DNA of 64,000 nt from Ptiloglossa arizonensis (GCF_051014685.1 NC_135059.1:9672001-9736000); one strand, 5' to 3'. Counted from the first letter of the stretch, positions 1-10,682 are shown. Numbers and translations: made by a program. Notes: generated by a model not told the origin, from the letters alone.

Positions 1-949
1 GTCGGGTTCTTGCAGAGCCACCGTACGTAACGATTTATCCGACGATAAGTCACGTAATTTTCACAAAGTCGATCGTTCGAATTTATTTTCACGCGTAACC
101 CTCCCTCGTGCAACGTGCTCGCCTAATCGTTGATTTTTTCAGAGATACGATTACTTGGAAAATCTACTCGGGACGCTTCAGTTTCATCGTCTCGAATTTC
201 GTCTGAAATTTTAAATTCAAGCTTTTTGTGCACCTGTGATGGCGATACACTATTGTACGATGCGTATGGTAGACAGAAGTGTGAGAATGATCTAATTCGA
301 GCAAGTAAATGACGATTCACTAGATGCATTGTGAAGTCGTAGTAACATTGATTGGTTTATGGAAATGTTACGAGAGTGACTCGAGTCTGGTAGCAAAGAA
401 TGAGATCAGGTTAGAAATTTTTCTTTCTTAAATTGGTTCTCTGCTTTTGGAATTGTGTAAACGATATCAACGCAACGAACAGGAGTGTACTTTTATCTAA
501 TTAGGAACTAAATTATAGTACAGAAATAGGTGTAAGATTATGTCTTGGAATTGCTTACGAAACATAATGTTTGCATAATAAGTAAAACGTATGGAAGTAT
601 AAATATCAAGACCAAGTTGTACGATTGTTAGCTATATTTATTTAGAAAATATTAGGCTGCGGTATTAATCGCGAGCCAATAGTCTAAAAGTTCAATTTGA
701 ATTTATCGTCTCGTCGAATTGGGAATTTTCCTACTTTCGAAACTGAACTATAATTTAAATTTCATTTCGCGCGCTCGTATTCCATAACCGGAATATTTAA
801 TCTTATTAACGCATATAAGGGGGTAAGTACTTTTTGTAGCTCTATAACATTATCCCGTACAAACGCGAACTCTAACACCAATGGACCATAATCTACCCAC
901 ATCGTTCTTTTCTTCTATTATTTCTTTTTATCGTGCTCGTATTTTAATA
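1..949. other. AT-rich unique sequence, no gene seen
   Basis: I see no coding exon, RNA gene or clear repeat here. Short open frames on both strands around 123-329 overlap each other and match nothing I recognise. Confidence 0.5.
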
Positions 950-954
950 ATGTT

Positions 955-1150
955 CAAAAATTTGAGTATTCGAGTAATTTGAATATTTGAGTATTCGAGT
1001 AATTAGAATATTTGAGTATTCAAATATCGTTATTAGGGTATTCGAATATTCGAAGGATTAAAATATTTGAGTATTCAAATATCGTTATTAGGGTATTCGA
1101 ATATTCGAATATTAGACTATTTAAATATTCGAATATTCGATTAATTGATA
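955..1150. repeat. AT-rich minisatellite of GAGTATTCGAATATT-like words
   Basis: The words ATTTGAGTATTCGA, TATTCGAATATT and ATCGTTATTAGGG recur irregularly. The pair ATCGTTATTAGGGTATTCGA occurs twice about 53 bp apart. The same ATTCGAATA vocabulary appears in the larger array at 26.4-27.36 kb, so the two may share an origin. Confidence 0.7.
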
Positions 1151-3017
1151 CTTAATCTTATCGATCGAAATCCTCCCTTTCGTACGCATCTATGACGTAC
1201 AATTTATTTTCCTTATAAAAATTAATTTATTCGTGCGTTTCCAGCTATAAATAATCGCTTTTTTCATACAACGAAATAAAACGCTGAGAAACGTCGATTT
1301 AAAGTAAACTGCGCTGCGTAAACCATATTTATTATAATATTTGTTTTGAATTGCAAAGTACGTGGGAGTTTTTATACAATCTGTAACACCACGCGATCGT
1401 ATTAAACAGCAGTACGGTGTTGTCGTACGATTATCGTTAGTAGTTGACGTACGACTTACCGTAAAATAAATCGTTACTTTTACGACTACTATTAGCGATA
1501 CCAAAACTGGGGCTGATGTGGCCGTACTTAATTTAACTATCAAAAATAAAGAGACGAAAAATAACAACGCAATATCTTTATTTCCAAATTATTAATAAAC
1601 GTCATATACTCGAACTTCGTGTATTTTTTACACAGCGTGTCCTACAGTTTGGCAGGAAAGTTCAAGACACCTTGATAAAATATATATTTATTTAAACACT
1701 TAAATTCAAATAAATTTTTATCCAAGCAATCTTCTAAACGACCAAATTTCTACCTAGATAACAATTTATTCATATCTCGTACATGAAACGTTACTTAAGA
1801 CTGCTTTGAGTTATAACTAATCGAAATAACAATGTACATAAAAATAAATATTAAAAATTGAAATACAAGGGTTATGCCTATATTATTTATAAGAACTGTG
1901 ACCGTATTTCTTCGAAGAAGCCATTCTTAAGAGAAATAGTTTTTTTTATTAAAGTTTTCTGTGCTTGGAGTAACTATTACTACTTAGTTATTACCATTAA
2001 GTCGATGCCAAATATTTTGGCCGGTCAAGGTCACTTTTTTCACCATGGGAGGTTGCGAACCACCTCTTCTCCTATTGCTAGAGCACATGCCTTCGTGTTT
2101 GAGAATCTGATAGTTTATATCTGCCAGGCTTTAGCGAAGAGACGACAGATGGAGCAGCAGAATAGCTACAGGTGGTATAATGGGATTTACTTCTCCGTGG
2201 TCATGAGCGATCAAAATATTTGGCGCTTACCATGGCGTTAAATCACCTCCTTGTTACCGTTCTGTTGAATCGCACGAAAATAATAAAACAACAAGGATAA
2301 CTGAATTTTTGTTCGCACAACTGTAACTATTTCGTTAATTAGAAATTTTTTAAGGATTTTCCAATGAAAAACATTTGCGTTTCCAGCGAAATTTACGCTC
2401 TTTATTATACAAAAATGTGCACGCAGTTTGAAGTCAATCGATTAATTATAACTTGAGAAATCGTGTGCTCACTTATACGAAAAGAATTGTTTCGGTACAC
2501 GGTGTTAGAAATTGCACGAAGAATTCGAACTTTTATAATTCTGAAAACATTAAAAATTCGTGTGTCAATATACCTCTGGGCGCAAAATTTCAAGAAAATC
2601 CAGAGAAGAAATCGAGTTTTCGAATAGTCTGAAACAAACTACCCTTTTCACACAAAACAAACATAAAAGTCATTAGCTTACTTTCGAATAACCCAGTGAT
2701 ACAGATTTTGTTGCTCGACAGCTGCAATTACTTTAACCCAAATTTCCCTACTCTTTGTACGAACAACGAAAAGAGAGAAACATTGAAATTGGTAGGTGGC
2801 TGTAAGACAAACAGTTCTTGTCGCATCAGAGACTCTCTTGAATTGCGAAAGGAGATGGAAAAGTTTCACTTAACGAATTATACCGTTGTCATTCGTTTTC
2901 AAGTTCTCCGTTTCTAAACGGAACTCCTTTGTTCTAATCGCTGTGTCCTTAAAAGGTTCCTTCACAGAGGCCAGTCCTGGTCAATCCCTTTGACCCTGCT
3001 GATAGGGAGAACTCTAG
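1151..3017. other. Unique sequence without a recognised gene
   Basis: A 127-codon plus-strand frame (1858-2241) and a 125-codon minus-strand frame (1190-1567) show no recognisable domain. I see no repeat structure or RNA gene here. Confidence 0.4.
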
Positions 3018-3708
3018 TTAAGAGGGGACACCACTCTGACGAGTCGAATGAATCGAATTTTTTTTTTTTCTTAGTTTCTTAAAGCTTGAAGCGTGTAGAA
3101 TGCTGTGTCGAAAAGATAATTCGAAATTCAAACACATGGCGAAGTTGCAGCGATAAATAAGCTTGTTTCACGTTTTCCTCAAAACTATATGGTCGACACG
3201 AAATCTCCGAAACTACACATCCGATTTACTTTAAACTTTATGGAGATATTCTGCATAGAGTATTCTACAATGTAGCTTACAATTTTTGAAATACGTTAAT
3301 TATTTGATTTTTTACAAAGGTTAAAATAATTTTTTGGATAAAAATGATTGCTTTTTCTTCAAACTTCGACCATTCATACGATTATTAAAATTTTCGAAAC
3401 ATCATACGCTACGTTTCATCGTAATTGTAACAGTCTCCAGTTTATGAATCGACAACACTTTTTTATTTCAAATCTCCCAGTTCTTGTCAATTGGAGCAGT
3501 CGACAATGTTTCACCAGAAGTGGTTCCGGGAATAGCGAATAATTTCGCCATTTTGTACGATTTTTACTTTCGTAAAATTGTAAAACGAAGCTGAAAGTTA
3601 TATTTGTATTCTATGAGAAAGATTACATTTTTCATTTAACAACTACTCGGAAAAAAATTCGCAAAATTTACCCATTTTTTGACGTCTCGGAGTGGTGTCT
3701 CCCCTTAA
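3018..3708. mobile_element. TTAA-flanked non-autonomous inverted-repeat element (piggyBac-like MITE)
   Basis: The left end reads TTAA then GAGGGGACACCACTCTGACG (3018-3041). The right end reads GTCTCGGAGTGGTGTCTCCC followed by CTTAA (to 3708). The right end reverse-complemented gives GGGGAGACACCACTCCGAGA, so the ends are imperfect terminal inverted repeats of over 20 bp, both bounded by TTAA. TTAA target duplication is the hallmark of piggyBac-type transposition. The ~680-bp interior contains no transposase frame; a 64-codon frame at 3348-3542 is unremarkable. A non-autonomous element is the simplest reading. Family assignment rests on the TTAA only. Confidence 0.7.
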
Positions 3709-3815
3709 CCCACTCCCCCCTCACTCCCTCTTTCTTTATTTGTGCTCTCTCTGCTCATGTTCTCTCTCTCTCTCTCTTTCTCCCTCTGTTTGTTTCTTTC
3801 TTTCTCTCTCTGTTG
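3709..3815. repeat. CT-rich microsatellite tract
   Basis: Long runs of CTCTCT and TTTCTTTC follow the right end of the TTAA element. The 109-codon minus-strand and 64-codon plus-strand frames over it are low complexity and are not genes. Confidence 0.8.
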
Positions 3816-4246
3816 ATATTCTGTACCGGCTGAAACGTCCGCAATTCGAGCTCGCCTCTCGGATGATAATAGCAATGTCATTCTAGGGTTTTGTTGTAAG
3901 GAAGCTTCGTGTGACGCACGGGATGCTTTTGAACCCTTTGGGTCATGAAACGTTAAAACATTCAATTCTGCGTACTCGTGGGAAGTCCATTTCGTAGTAT
4001 TTACGAGTGAACGTCTGGTAGAACTAAGACACACCTTCTAAGAACATGTCTACGAATCGTTCCAAAGTTTCGAACAAAATACTTTGCGACAAAATTATAA
4101 AACGTGTATAATTTTGCTGAATATCGTAAAATGAATATACAAAATATTTTAAATTACAATGTTCTAGTACAAATAATGGCTAAAAAGCTATCAATTTCTT
4201 GAAACATTCGATTAGATTGAACAAAAACAATCGAAGTAACGGTAAG

Positions 4247-4326
4247 TGACCTTGCGTTGGGTATATAAAGAGTGGACGGTTTTCTTAAATTTCATTCCAT
4301 GGGGAGCCTCCGAGGTGGACGGATCT
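4247..4326 (+). promoter_or_regulatory. Pol II core promoter, unit 1 (TATA + Inr + MTE-like + DPE)
   Basis: TATATAAA lies at 4262-4269. A perfect arthropod initiator TCATTC (consensus TCAKTY) lies at 4292-4297, with A+1 at 4294, 32 bp after the first T of the TATA box. A perfect DPE, GGATCT (consensus RGWYVT), starts exactly at +28 (4321-4326). The MTE window (+18 to +29) matches about 9 of 12 consensus positions. TGACCTTG (4247-4254), an AAGGTCA-type nuclear-receptor half site, sits just upstream. TATA, Inr and DPE all at canonical spacing is unlikely by chance. Insect LTR and non-LTR retroelements can have similar promoters, so this does not exclude a transposon origin. Confidence 0.7.
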
Positions 4327-6015
4327 CTTCGTTTTAGGTGTCCTGGAGGGGAGGGGGGAACCACCCCTTGGTAACCGGTACTGACTGCCGATAGGCGGTG
4401 GCCAGTACTGGCGACCACTTTCTTAATCCATTTTTTTTTTTTCAATTTTTTCCTTTGTTTAATTTATTTTGTTCGTGCTCTGATTTTAATTTGCACTTGT
4501 TTTTCCATATTTATTTTTTTGCCATTCCATTGTATATTTTCTTTGTTTCTGCATGGTCACTGTATAAGTACAATACAGCTCTCTTAGGTAGATGTATCAG
4601 AAAACGAAGAACGAAGAGGACGAAGAGGATGGATTGCATCCTCCGCGGGACTGTTAATCTTAAGTATAGACTAAGTTAGTTTTAAGGCCACCATGTACCA
4701 ACATTTGTGCTCTGCCGAGCAATTATCCAATCTTTAGCTTCTTTTTGCTCGCTTGCTCGTATCTCATTCCGGCCACCTCTGCTTGTTGCATAAGCAAGTG
4801 ACCGGCCGTGGAGGTGGACCGAACGCTCGATCGCCGTCTCTTCTGGTGCGTCCGCTTTGAGAGAGAATATGCTGTGAACACAGGGGCAGGTGTTCGCACC
4901 GGTCCCTGTGGAAGCCCTAGTGCCACAAGACCCTCTCTTCGTCATCCTCCGTGGGTCAGGTCCACGCTCTGCGTGGCTCCTGACGCGGAGTTGGGAGAAA
5001 CGGGGCACTCTACGGAGTGGACGGCGTCGCGCATATCCTTGAGAATCGGGCCCACTGAGGGGAAACGGGACCGATCTAGTAGGAACAACTCTACGGTTCG
5101 CGTCGCGTCTTTCCTAATTTTGCCTAATCTTTCCATAATGTAATTGCTCGGCAGAATTGAACGAGGAGATCGAAGGAACATTGATTCCTTCTATCTCTGC
5201 AGTTAGAATAAGTTAGTTTTAAGGCTGTGATCTGCCAAGCAATTATCCAATCTTTAGCTTAATTTTGCTCGCTTCCTCGTTCCTCAGTCCGGTCACCACT
5301 GCTTCTTGTACAAGCAAGTGGCCGGCCGTGTAAGTAGTCCGAACGGTCTATCGCCGTCTCTTCCGATGTGTCCGCTTCCAGAGGGGGCATGTTGCGAGCA
5401 CAGGAGCAGGCATTTTTGCCGGTCCCTGCGAAAGCCTCCAAAATAAGACCCTCTCGTCGTAAAGATGGAGAAACGGGGCACTCCTCTAGGGGAGTGGTAG
5501 GCGTCGTTCGTTTTCTCTGGAATCGGAACCACGGAGGAGAAACGGGATAGACCTAGTAGGACCAACTGCACGGTTCGCGTCGCGTCTTTCCCAATTTTGC
5601 CTCATTTTTCTATAATCTAATTGCTCGGCAGAAATAAACGAGGAGATCGAAGGAACATTGACTCCTTCCATCTCTTTGGTTTAGTATCTTCGTTTGTATC
5701 GCGTGTCGAGGGAGATCGATGGAACATTGATTCCATCTATCTCTCTCCGGGTCTCCGCTCGCAGCAACCTCCGCGTGGTGAGACCTGGTAATCGGTATTA
5801 CTCGCGACGAACGATAATTCGTCGTCGCAAGTAGTACCGAGCTAATTGGCTGCGATTTTAGAATAGTTAGTTAATATATAAGAAACAATTGAATACTTTA
5901 GAAAACAACATTTTTATAATGCGTATGAAAATATGAGTATATTAATGAAGCGAAAGAATGCAATTGTATTTCCGATGTAACGATGTGTTTGAATAAATTC
6001 ATTTCGAGTAACAAC
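4294..6015 (+). ncRNA. Candidate structured long non-coding RNA, unit 1
   Basis: The start is the predicted +1. The end is a guess just past AATAAA (5992-5997). Stem-loops seen: HP1 in module A (4769-4805) and B (5289-5325), with CCGGYCAC pairing GTGRCCGG and an inner TGCTT/AAGCA; HP2 in A (4879-4910; CACAGGG/CCCTGTG plus GGTG-TTCG-CACC) and B (5401-5428; inner stem GGCA/TGCC); HP3 only in A (4955-4984); HP4 in A (5006-5019, CACTC-TACG-GAGTG) and B (5479-5496); HP5 closing A (5166-5197), B (5643-5674) and C (5712-5743); and a long terminal hairpin in C (5792-5840, about 20 bp). Short frames in the leader are not kept between copies: the ATG in GGCCACCATG at 4691 opens 14 codons here but is followed at once by TAA in unit 4. 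The family is not one I recognise; it could be transposon-derived. Confidence 0.45.
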
Positions 6016-6085
6016 AGAAGCTTTCTTTCTCCCTATTATTTGCTCCCATTCCCTTAACCCGATCCTATCATATTGCTGAAAATAA

Positions 6086-6915
6086 ATAAAACAGCACCTC
6101 CTCGAATAACATATTCTCCTGTTACCGAAGTCAAAACATAAGAGAAAAATTCTAGCTAAAGTTCAAAAATTCTTTCGAAAATCCCGCATAATTTTATTTC
6201 GCGGAAGTTCTTGGAATTTGACGTCATTTCGAAGAATCCGCGAAATAAGAATACCTCCTCGACTATCCTGTGCTCCTGGTACCAAAGTCAAAACATAAGC
6301 AACAATTTCCAACAAAAGTACAAAAATTCATTCGAAAATCCCGCATAATTTCATTTCGCGGAAATTCTTGGAATTTGACGTCATTTCGAAGAATCCGCGA
6401 AATAAGAATACCTCCTCGACTATCCTGTGCTCCTGGTACCAAAGTCAAAACATAAGCAACAATTTCCAACAAAAGTTCAAAAATTCATTCGAAAATCCTG
6501 CATAATTTCATTTCGCGGAAATTCTTGGAATTTGACGTCATTTCGAAGAATCCGCGGAATAGGAATACCTCCTCGACTATCCTGCGCTCCTGATACCAAA
6601 GTTCCAAAACAGCAAAAAATTTCAGCAGGGATTCAGAAATTCATTTGAAAATCCCGCATAATTTTATTTCGCGGAAGTTCTTGGAATTTGACGTCATTTC
6701 GAAGAATCCGCGAAATAAGAATACCTCCTCGACTATCCTGCGCTCCTGATACCAAAGTTCCAAAAACGACGAAAAATTTCAGCAGATGTTCAGAAATTCA
6801 TTCGAAAATCCCCCATAATTTTATTTCGCGGAAATTCTTGGAATTTGACGTCATTTCGAAGAATCCGCGGAATAGGAATACCTCCTCGACTATCCTACGC
6901 TCCTGATACCAAAGT
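6086..6915 (+). repeat. 157-bp CRE-bearing tandem array, unit 1 (5 CREs)
   Basis: Monomers of 156-157 bp. Each carries TTCTTGGAA, a TTCNNNGAA STAT-type site, then the full CRE palindrome TGACGTCA (6219, 6376, 6533, 6689, 6846), followed by TTTCGAAGAATCCGCG. The first monomer is divergent at its left edge. Open frames running through the array are by-products of the repetition. Function as CREB/ATF sites is inference from the motif. Confidence 0.9.
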
Positions 6916-6982
6916 TCTCATGTTAGGAAGTTTTGTCTCCTTTAAGAATGAATATACATTATTTATTGGACTCCATTGTATA

Positions 6983-8815
6983 TTGGGAACATGCGTAAAT
7001 GTTAGTAACAATCGCGGAAATGAAAAAACATTCACAGAAACCGTTCGTCTGCGCAGGTTTTGCAATATCTCGATGTTTATTTATCATAATTATTAACAAA
7101 TGTTGTGAGACGATGGTTAAAACAATTATTGACAATGTCCTATTATAAATAATGGCTTAAAATATCATTTTGTTGAAATATTCTTCGTTCGCGATGGATA
7201 TTTTCATTGAGCTCCAACCGACATTGTCAAGGCTAAACATATCGATTATCGATTTACAAATGTGCATCACGATGATTTTTCTATCTAGAAAAGCGATTAA
7301 TTGAATTTTGGCGCTTGTAAGTAAAAAATACTACTTCTACGCGTATTGTGTACATGATAAGAATTAAACAAATATTAAATTAATGTATCAAATAAACAAT
7401 TATTACTTTTCCTGCTTTAAAACTTTACGAAACACGTTTTTACTTCGAATCTCGGTCAAAATCATTTTCTATAAGTTATTTAATCACTTGTAATGCATAA
7501 ATAAGATTCACCCTGTTCGATTAATATTGGGAACATGCGTAAATGTTAGTAACAATCGTGAAAATGAAAAAACATACACAGAAACCGTTCGTCTGCGCAG
7601 ACATTGCAATATCTCGATGTTTATTTATCATAATTATTAACAAATGTTGTGAGACGATGGTTAAAACAATTATTGACAATGTCCTATTATAAATAATGGC
7701 TTAAAATATCATTTTGTTGAAATATTCTTCGTTCGCGATGGATATTTTCATTGAGCTCCAACCGACATTGTCAAGGCTAAACATATCGATTATCGATTTA
7801 CAAATGTGCATCACGATGATTTTTCTATCTAGAAAAGCAATTAATTGAATTTTGGCGCTTGTAAGTAAAAAATACTACTTCTACGCGTATTGTGTACATG
7901 ATAAGAATTAAACAAATATTAAATTAATGTATCAAATAAACAATTATTACTTTTCCTGCTTTAAAACTTTACGAAACACGTTTTTACTTCGAATCTCGGT
8001 CAAAATCATTTTCTATAAGTTATTTAATCACTTGTAATGCATAAATAAGATTCACCCTGTTCGATTAATATTGGAAACATGCGTAAATGTTAGTAACAAT
8101 CGTGAAAATGAAAAAACATACACAGAAACCGTTCGTCTGCGCAGACATTGCAATATCTCGATGTTTATTTATCATAATTATTAACAAATGTTGTGGGACG
8201 ATGGTTAAAACAATTATTGACAATGTCCTATTATAAATAATGGCTTAAAATATCATTTTGTTGAAATATTCTTCGTTCGCGATGGATATTTTCATTGAGC
8301 TCCAACCGACATTGTCAAGGCTAAACATATCGATTATCGATTTACAAATGTGCATCACGATGATTTTTCTATCTAGAAAAGCGAGTAATTGAATTTTGGC
8401 GCTTTTAAGTAAAAAATACTACTTCTACGCGTATTGTGTGCATGATAAGAATTAAACAAATATTAAATTAATGTATCAAATAAACAATTATTACTTTTCA
8501 TGATTTAGAACTTTACGAAACACGTTTTTACTTCGAATCTCGGTCAAAATCATTTTCTATAAGTTACTTAAACACTTGTAATGCATAAATAAGGTGCACT
8601 GTTCGATTAATATTGGGAACATGCGTAAATGTTAGTAACAATTGCGGGAATGAACAATCATTCACAGAAACCGTTCGCCTCCGCAGATTTCGCAATATTT
8701 TGGTGATTATTTATCATAATTATTAATAACCGTCATAAAGGCATAGTTTAAACAATTATCAACACTGATATAGTATAAATAATGGCTAAAAAGCCATCAA
8801 TTTCTTGAAATATTC
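6983..8815 (+). repeat. 544-bp tandem array, unit 1 (3 copies plus truncated fourth)
   Basis: Repeats begin TTGGGAACATGCGTAAATG at 6983 and 7527, TTGGAAACATG at 8071, and again TTGGGAACATG at 8613 (spacing 544, 544, 542). The fourth copy is diverged and runs after about 200 bp into the promoter-proximal sequence of the next unit, so the promoter block looks grafted onto a truncated repeat. AT-rich, with no coding potential seen. Confidence 0.92.
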
Positions 8816-8852
8816 GATTAGATTGAACAAAAACAATCGAAGTAACGGTAAG

Positions 8853-8932
8853 TGACCTTGCGTTGGGTATATAAAGAGTTGACGGTTTTCTTAAATTTCA
8901 TTCCATGGGGAGCCTCCGAGGTGGACGGATCT
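8853..8932 (+). promoter_or_regulatory. Pol II core promoter, unit 2
   Basis: TATATAAA at 8868-8875, TCATTC with A+1 at 8900, and GGATCT at +28 (8927-8932). Spacing is the same as in unit 1. There is one change (G to T) between TATA and Inr. Confidence 0.7.
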
Positions 8933-10609
8933 CTTCGTTTTAGGTGTCCTGGAGGGGAGGGGGGAACCACCTCTTGGTAACCGGTACTGACTGCCGATAG
9001 GCGGTGGCCAGTACTGGCGACCACTTTCTTAATCCATTTTTTTTTTTCAATTTTTTCCTTTGTCTAATTTATTTTATTCGTGCTCTGATTTTAATTTGCA
9101 CTTGCTTTTCCATATTTATTTTTTTGTCATTCCATCGTATATTTTCTTTGTTTCTGCATGGTCACTGTATAAGTACAATGTAGCTCTCTTAGGTAGATGT
9201 ATCAGAAAACGAAGAGGACGAAGAGGATGGATTGCATCCTCCGCGGGACTGTTAATCTTAAGTATAGACTAAATTAGTTTTAAGGCCACCATGTACCAAC
9301 ATTTGTGCTCTGCCGAGCAATTATCCAATCTTTAGCTTCTTTTTGCTCGCTTGCTCGTATCTCACTCCGGCCACCTCTGCTTGTTGCATAAGCAAGTGAC
9401 CGGCCGTGGAGGTGGACCGAACGCTCGATCGCCGTCTCTTCTGGTGCGTCCGCTTTGAGAGAGAATATGCTGTGAACACAGGGGCAGGTGTTCGCACCGG
9501 TCCCTGTGGAAGCCCTAGTGCCACAAGACCCTCTCTTCGTCATCCTCCGTGGGTCAGGTCCACGCTCTGCGTGGCTCCTGACGCGGAGTTGGGAGAAACG
9601 GGGCACTCTACGGAGTGGACGGCGTCGCGCATATCCTTGAGAATCGGGCCCACTGAGGGGAAACGGGACCGATCTAGTAGGAACAACTCTACGGTTCGCG
9701 TCGCGTCTTTCCTAATTTTGCCTAATCTTTCCATAATGTAATTGCTCGGCAGAATTAAACGAGGAGATCGAAGGAACATTGATTTCTTCTATCTCTGCAG
9801 TTAGATTAAGTTAGTTTTAAGGCTGTGATCTGCCAAGCAATTATCCAATCTTTAGCTTAATTTTGCTCGCTTCCTCGTTCCTCGGTCCGGTCACCACTGC
9901 TTCTTGTACAAGCAAGTGGCCGGCCGTGTAAGTAGTCCGAACGGTCTATCGCCGTCTCTTCCGATGTGTCCGCTTCCAGAGGGGGCATGTTGCGAGCACA
10001 GGAGCAGGCATTTTTGCCGGTCCCTGCGAAAGCCTCCAAAATAAGACCCTCTCGTCGTAAAGATGGAGAAACGGGGCACTCCTCTAGGGGAGTGGTAGGC
10101 GTCGTTCGTTTTCTCTGGAATCGGAACCACGGAGGAGAAACGGGATAGACCTAGTAGGACCAACTGCACGGTTCGCGTCGCGTCTTTCCCAATTTTGCCT
10201 CATTTTTCTATAATCTAATTGCTCGGCAGAACTAAACGAGGAGATCGAAGGAACATTGACTCCTTCCATCTCTTTGGTTTAGTATCTTCGTTTGTATCGC
10301 GTGTCGAGGGAGATCGATGGAACATTGATTCCATCTATCTCTCTCCGGGTCTCCGCTCGCAGCAACCTCCACGTGGTGAGACCTGGTAATCGGTATTACT
10401 CGCGACGAACGATAATTCGTCGTCGCAGGTAGTACCGAGCTAATTGGCTGCGAATTGAGAATAGTTAATATATAAGAAACAATTGAATACTTTAGAAAAC
10501 AACATTTTTATAATGCGTATGAAAATATGAGTATATTAATGAAGCGAAAGAATGCAATTGTATTTCCGATGTAACGATGTGTTTGAATAAATTCATTTCG
10601 AGTAACAAC
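8900..10609 (+). ncRNA. Candidate structured long non-coding RNA, unit 2
   Basis: Copy of the unit 1 element at an offset of 4598 bp in modules A-C. All the stem-loops listed for unit 1 are present. The terminal hairpin is at 10390-10438 and AATAAA at 10586-10591. The 3' end is not established. Confidence 0.45.
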
Positions 10610-10682
10610 AGAAGCTTTCTTTCTCCCTATTATTTGCTCCCATTCCCTTAACCCGATCCTATCATATTGCTGAAAATAAATA

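Larger units (their letters stand above)
4162..8770 (+). repeat. Tandem compound unit 1 (about 4.6 kb)
   Basis: First of four head-to-tail copies. In order it holds a core promoter (4262-4326), a T-rich leader, modules A (about 4670-5200), B (about 5205-5680) and C (about 5680-5850), an AATAAA at 5992, a 157-bp CRE array (6086-6915) and a 544-bp repeat array (6983 onwards). The left boundary lies where similarity to the sequence before the next promoter begins (AATAATGGCTAAAAAG). Unit 1 has a small insertion in the leader relative to units 2-4, near 4608, so the offset to unit 2 changes from 4606 bp at the promoter to 4598 bp in module A. Confidence 0.92.

Noticed and set aside
2030..2110. 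Possible tRNA-like B box near GGTTGCGAACC
   Set aside because: No matching A box or cloverleaf on either strand.
4682..5143. Frames of 108 (minus) and 111 (plus) codons conserved in all four units
   Set aside because: Overlapping frames on opposite strands are preserved equally because the units are young copies. Between the older modules A and B the frames are broken by indels and stops, while hairpins are kept.
6211..6235. Heat-shock element in the 157-bp repeat
   Set aside because: GAA and TTC blocks are spaced one base off the GAANNTTCNNGAA pattern. TTCNNNGAA (STAT-type) fits better.
6263..7096. Frames running through the 157-bp repeats (61-83 codons)
   Set aside because: They arise from repetition of a non-coding monomer. 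Copies change frame because 157 is not a multiple of three.
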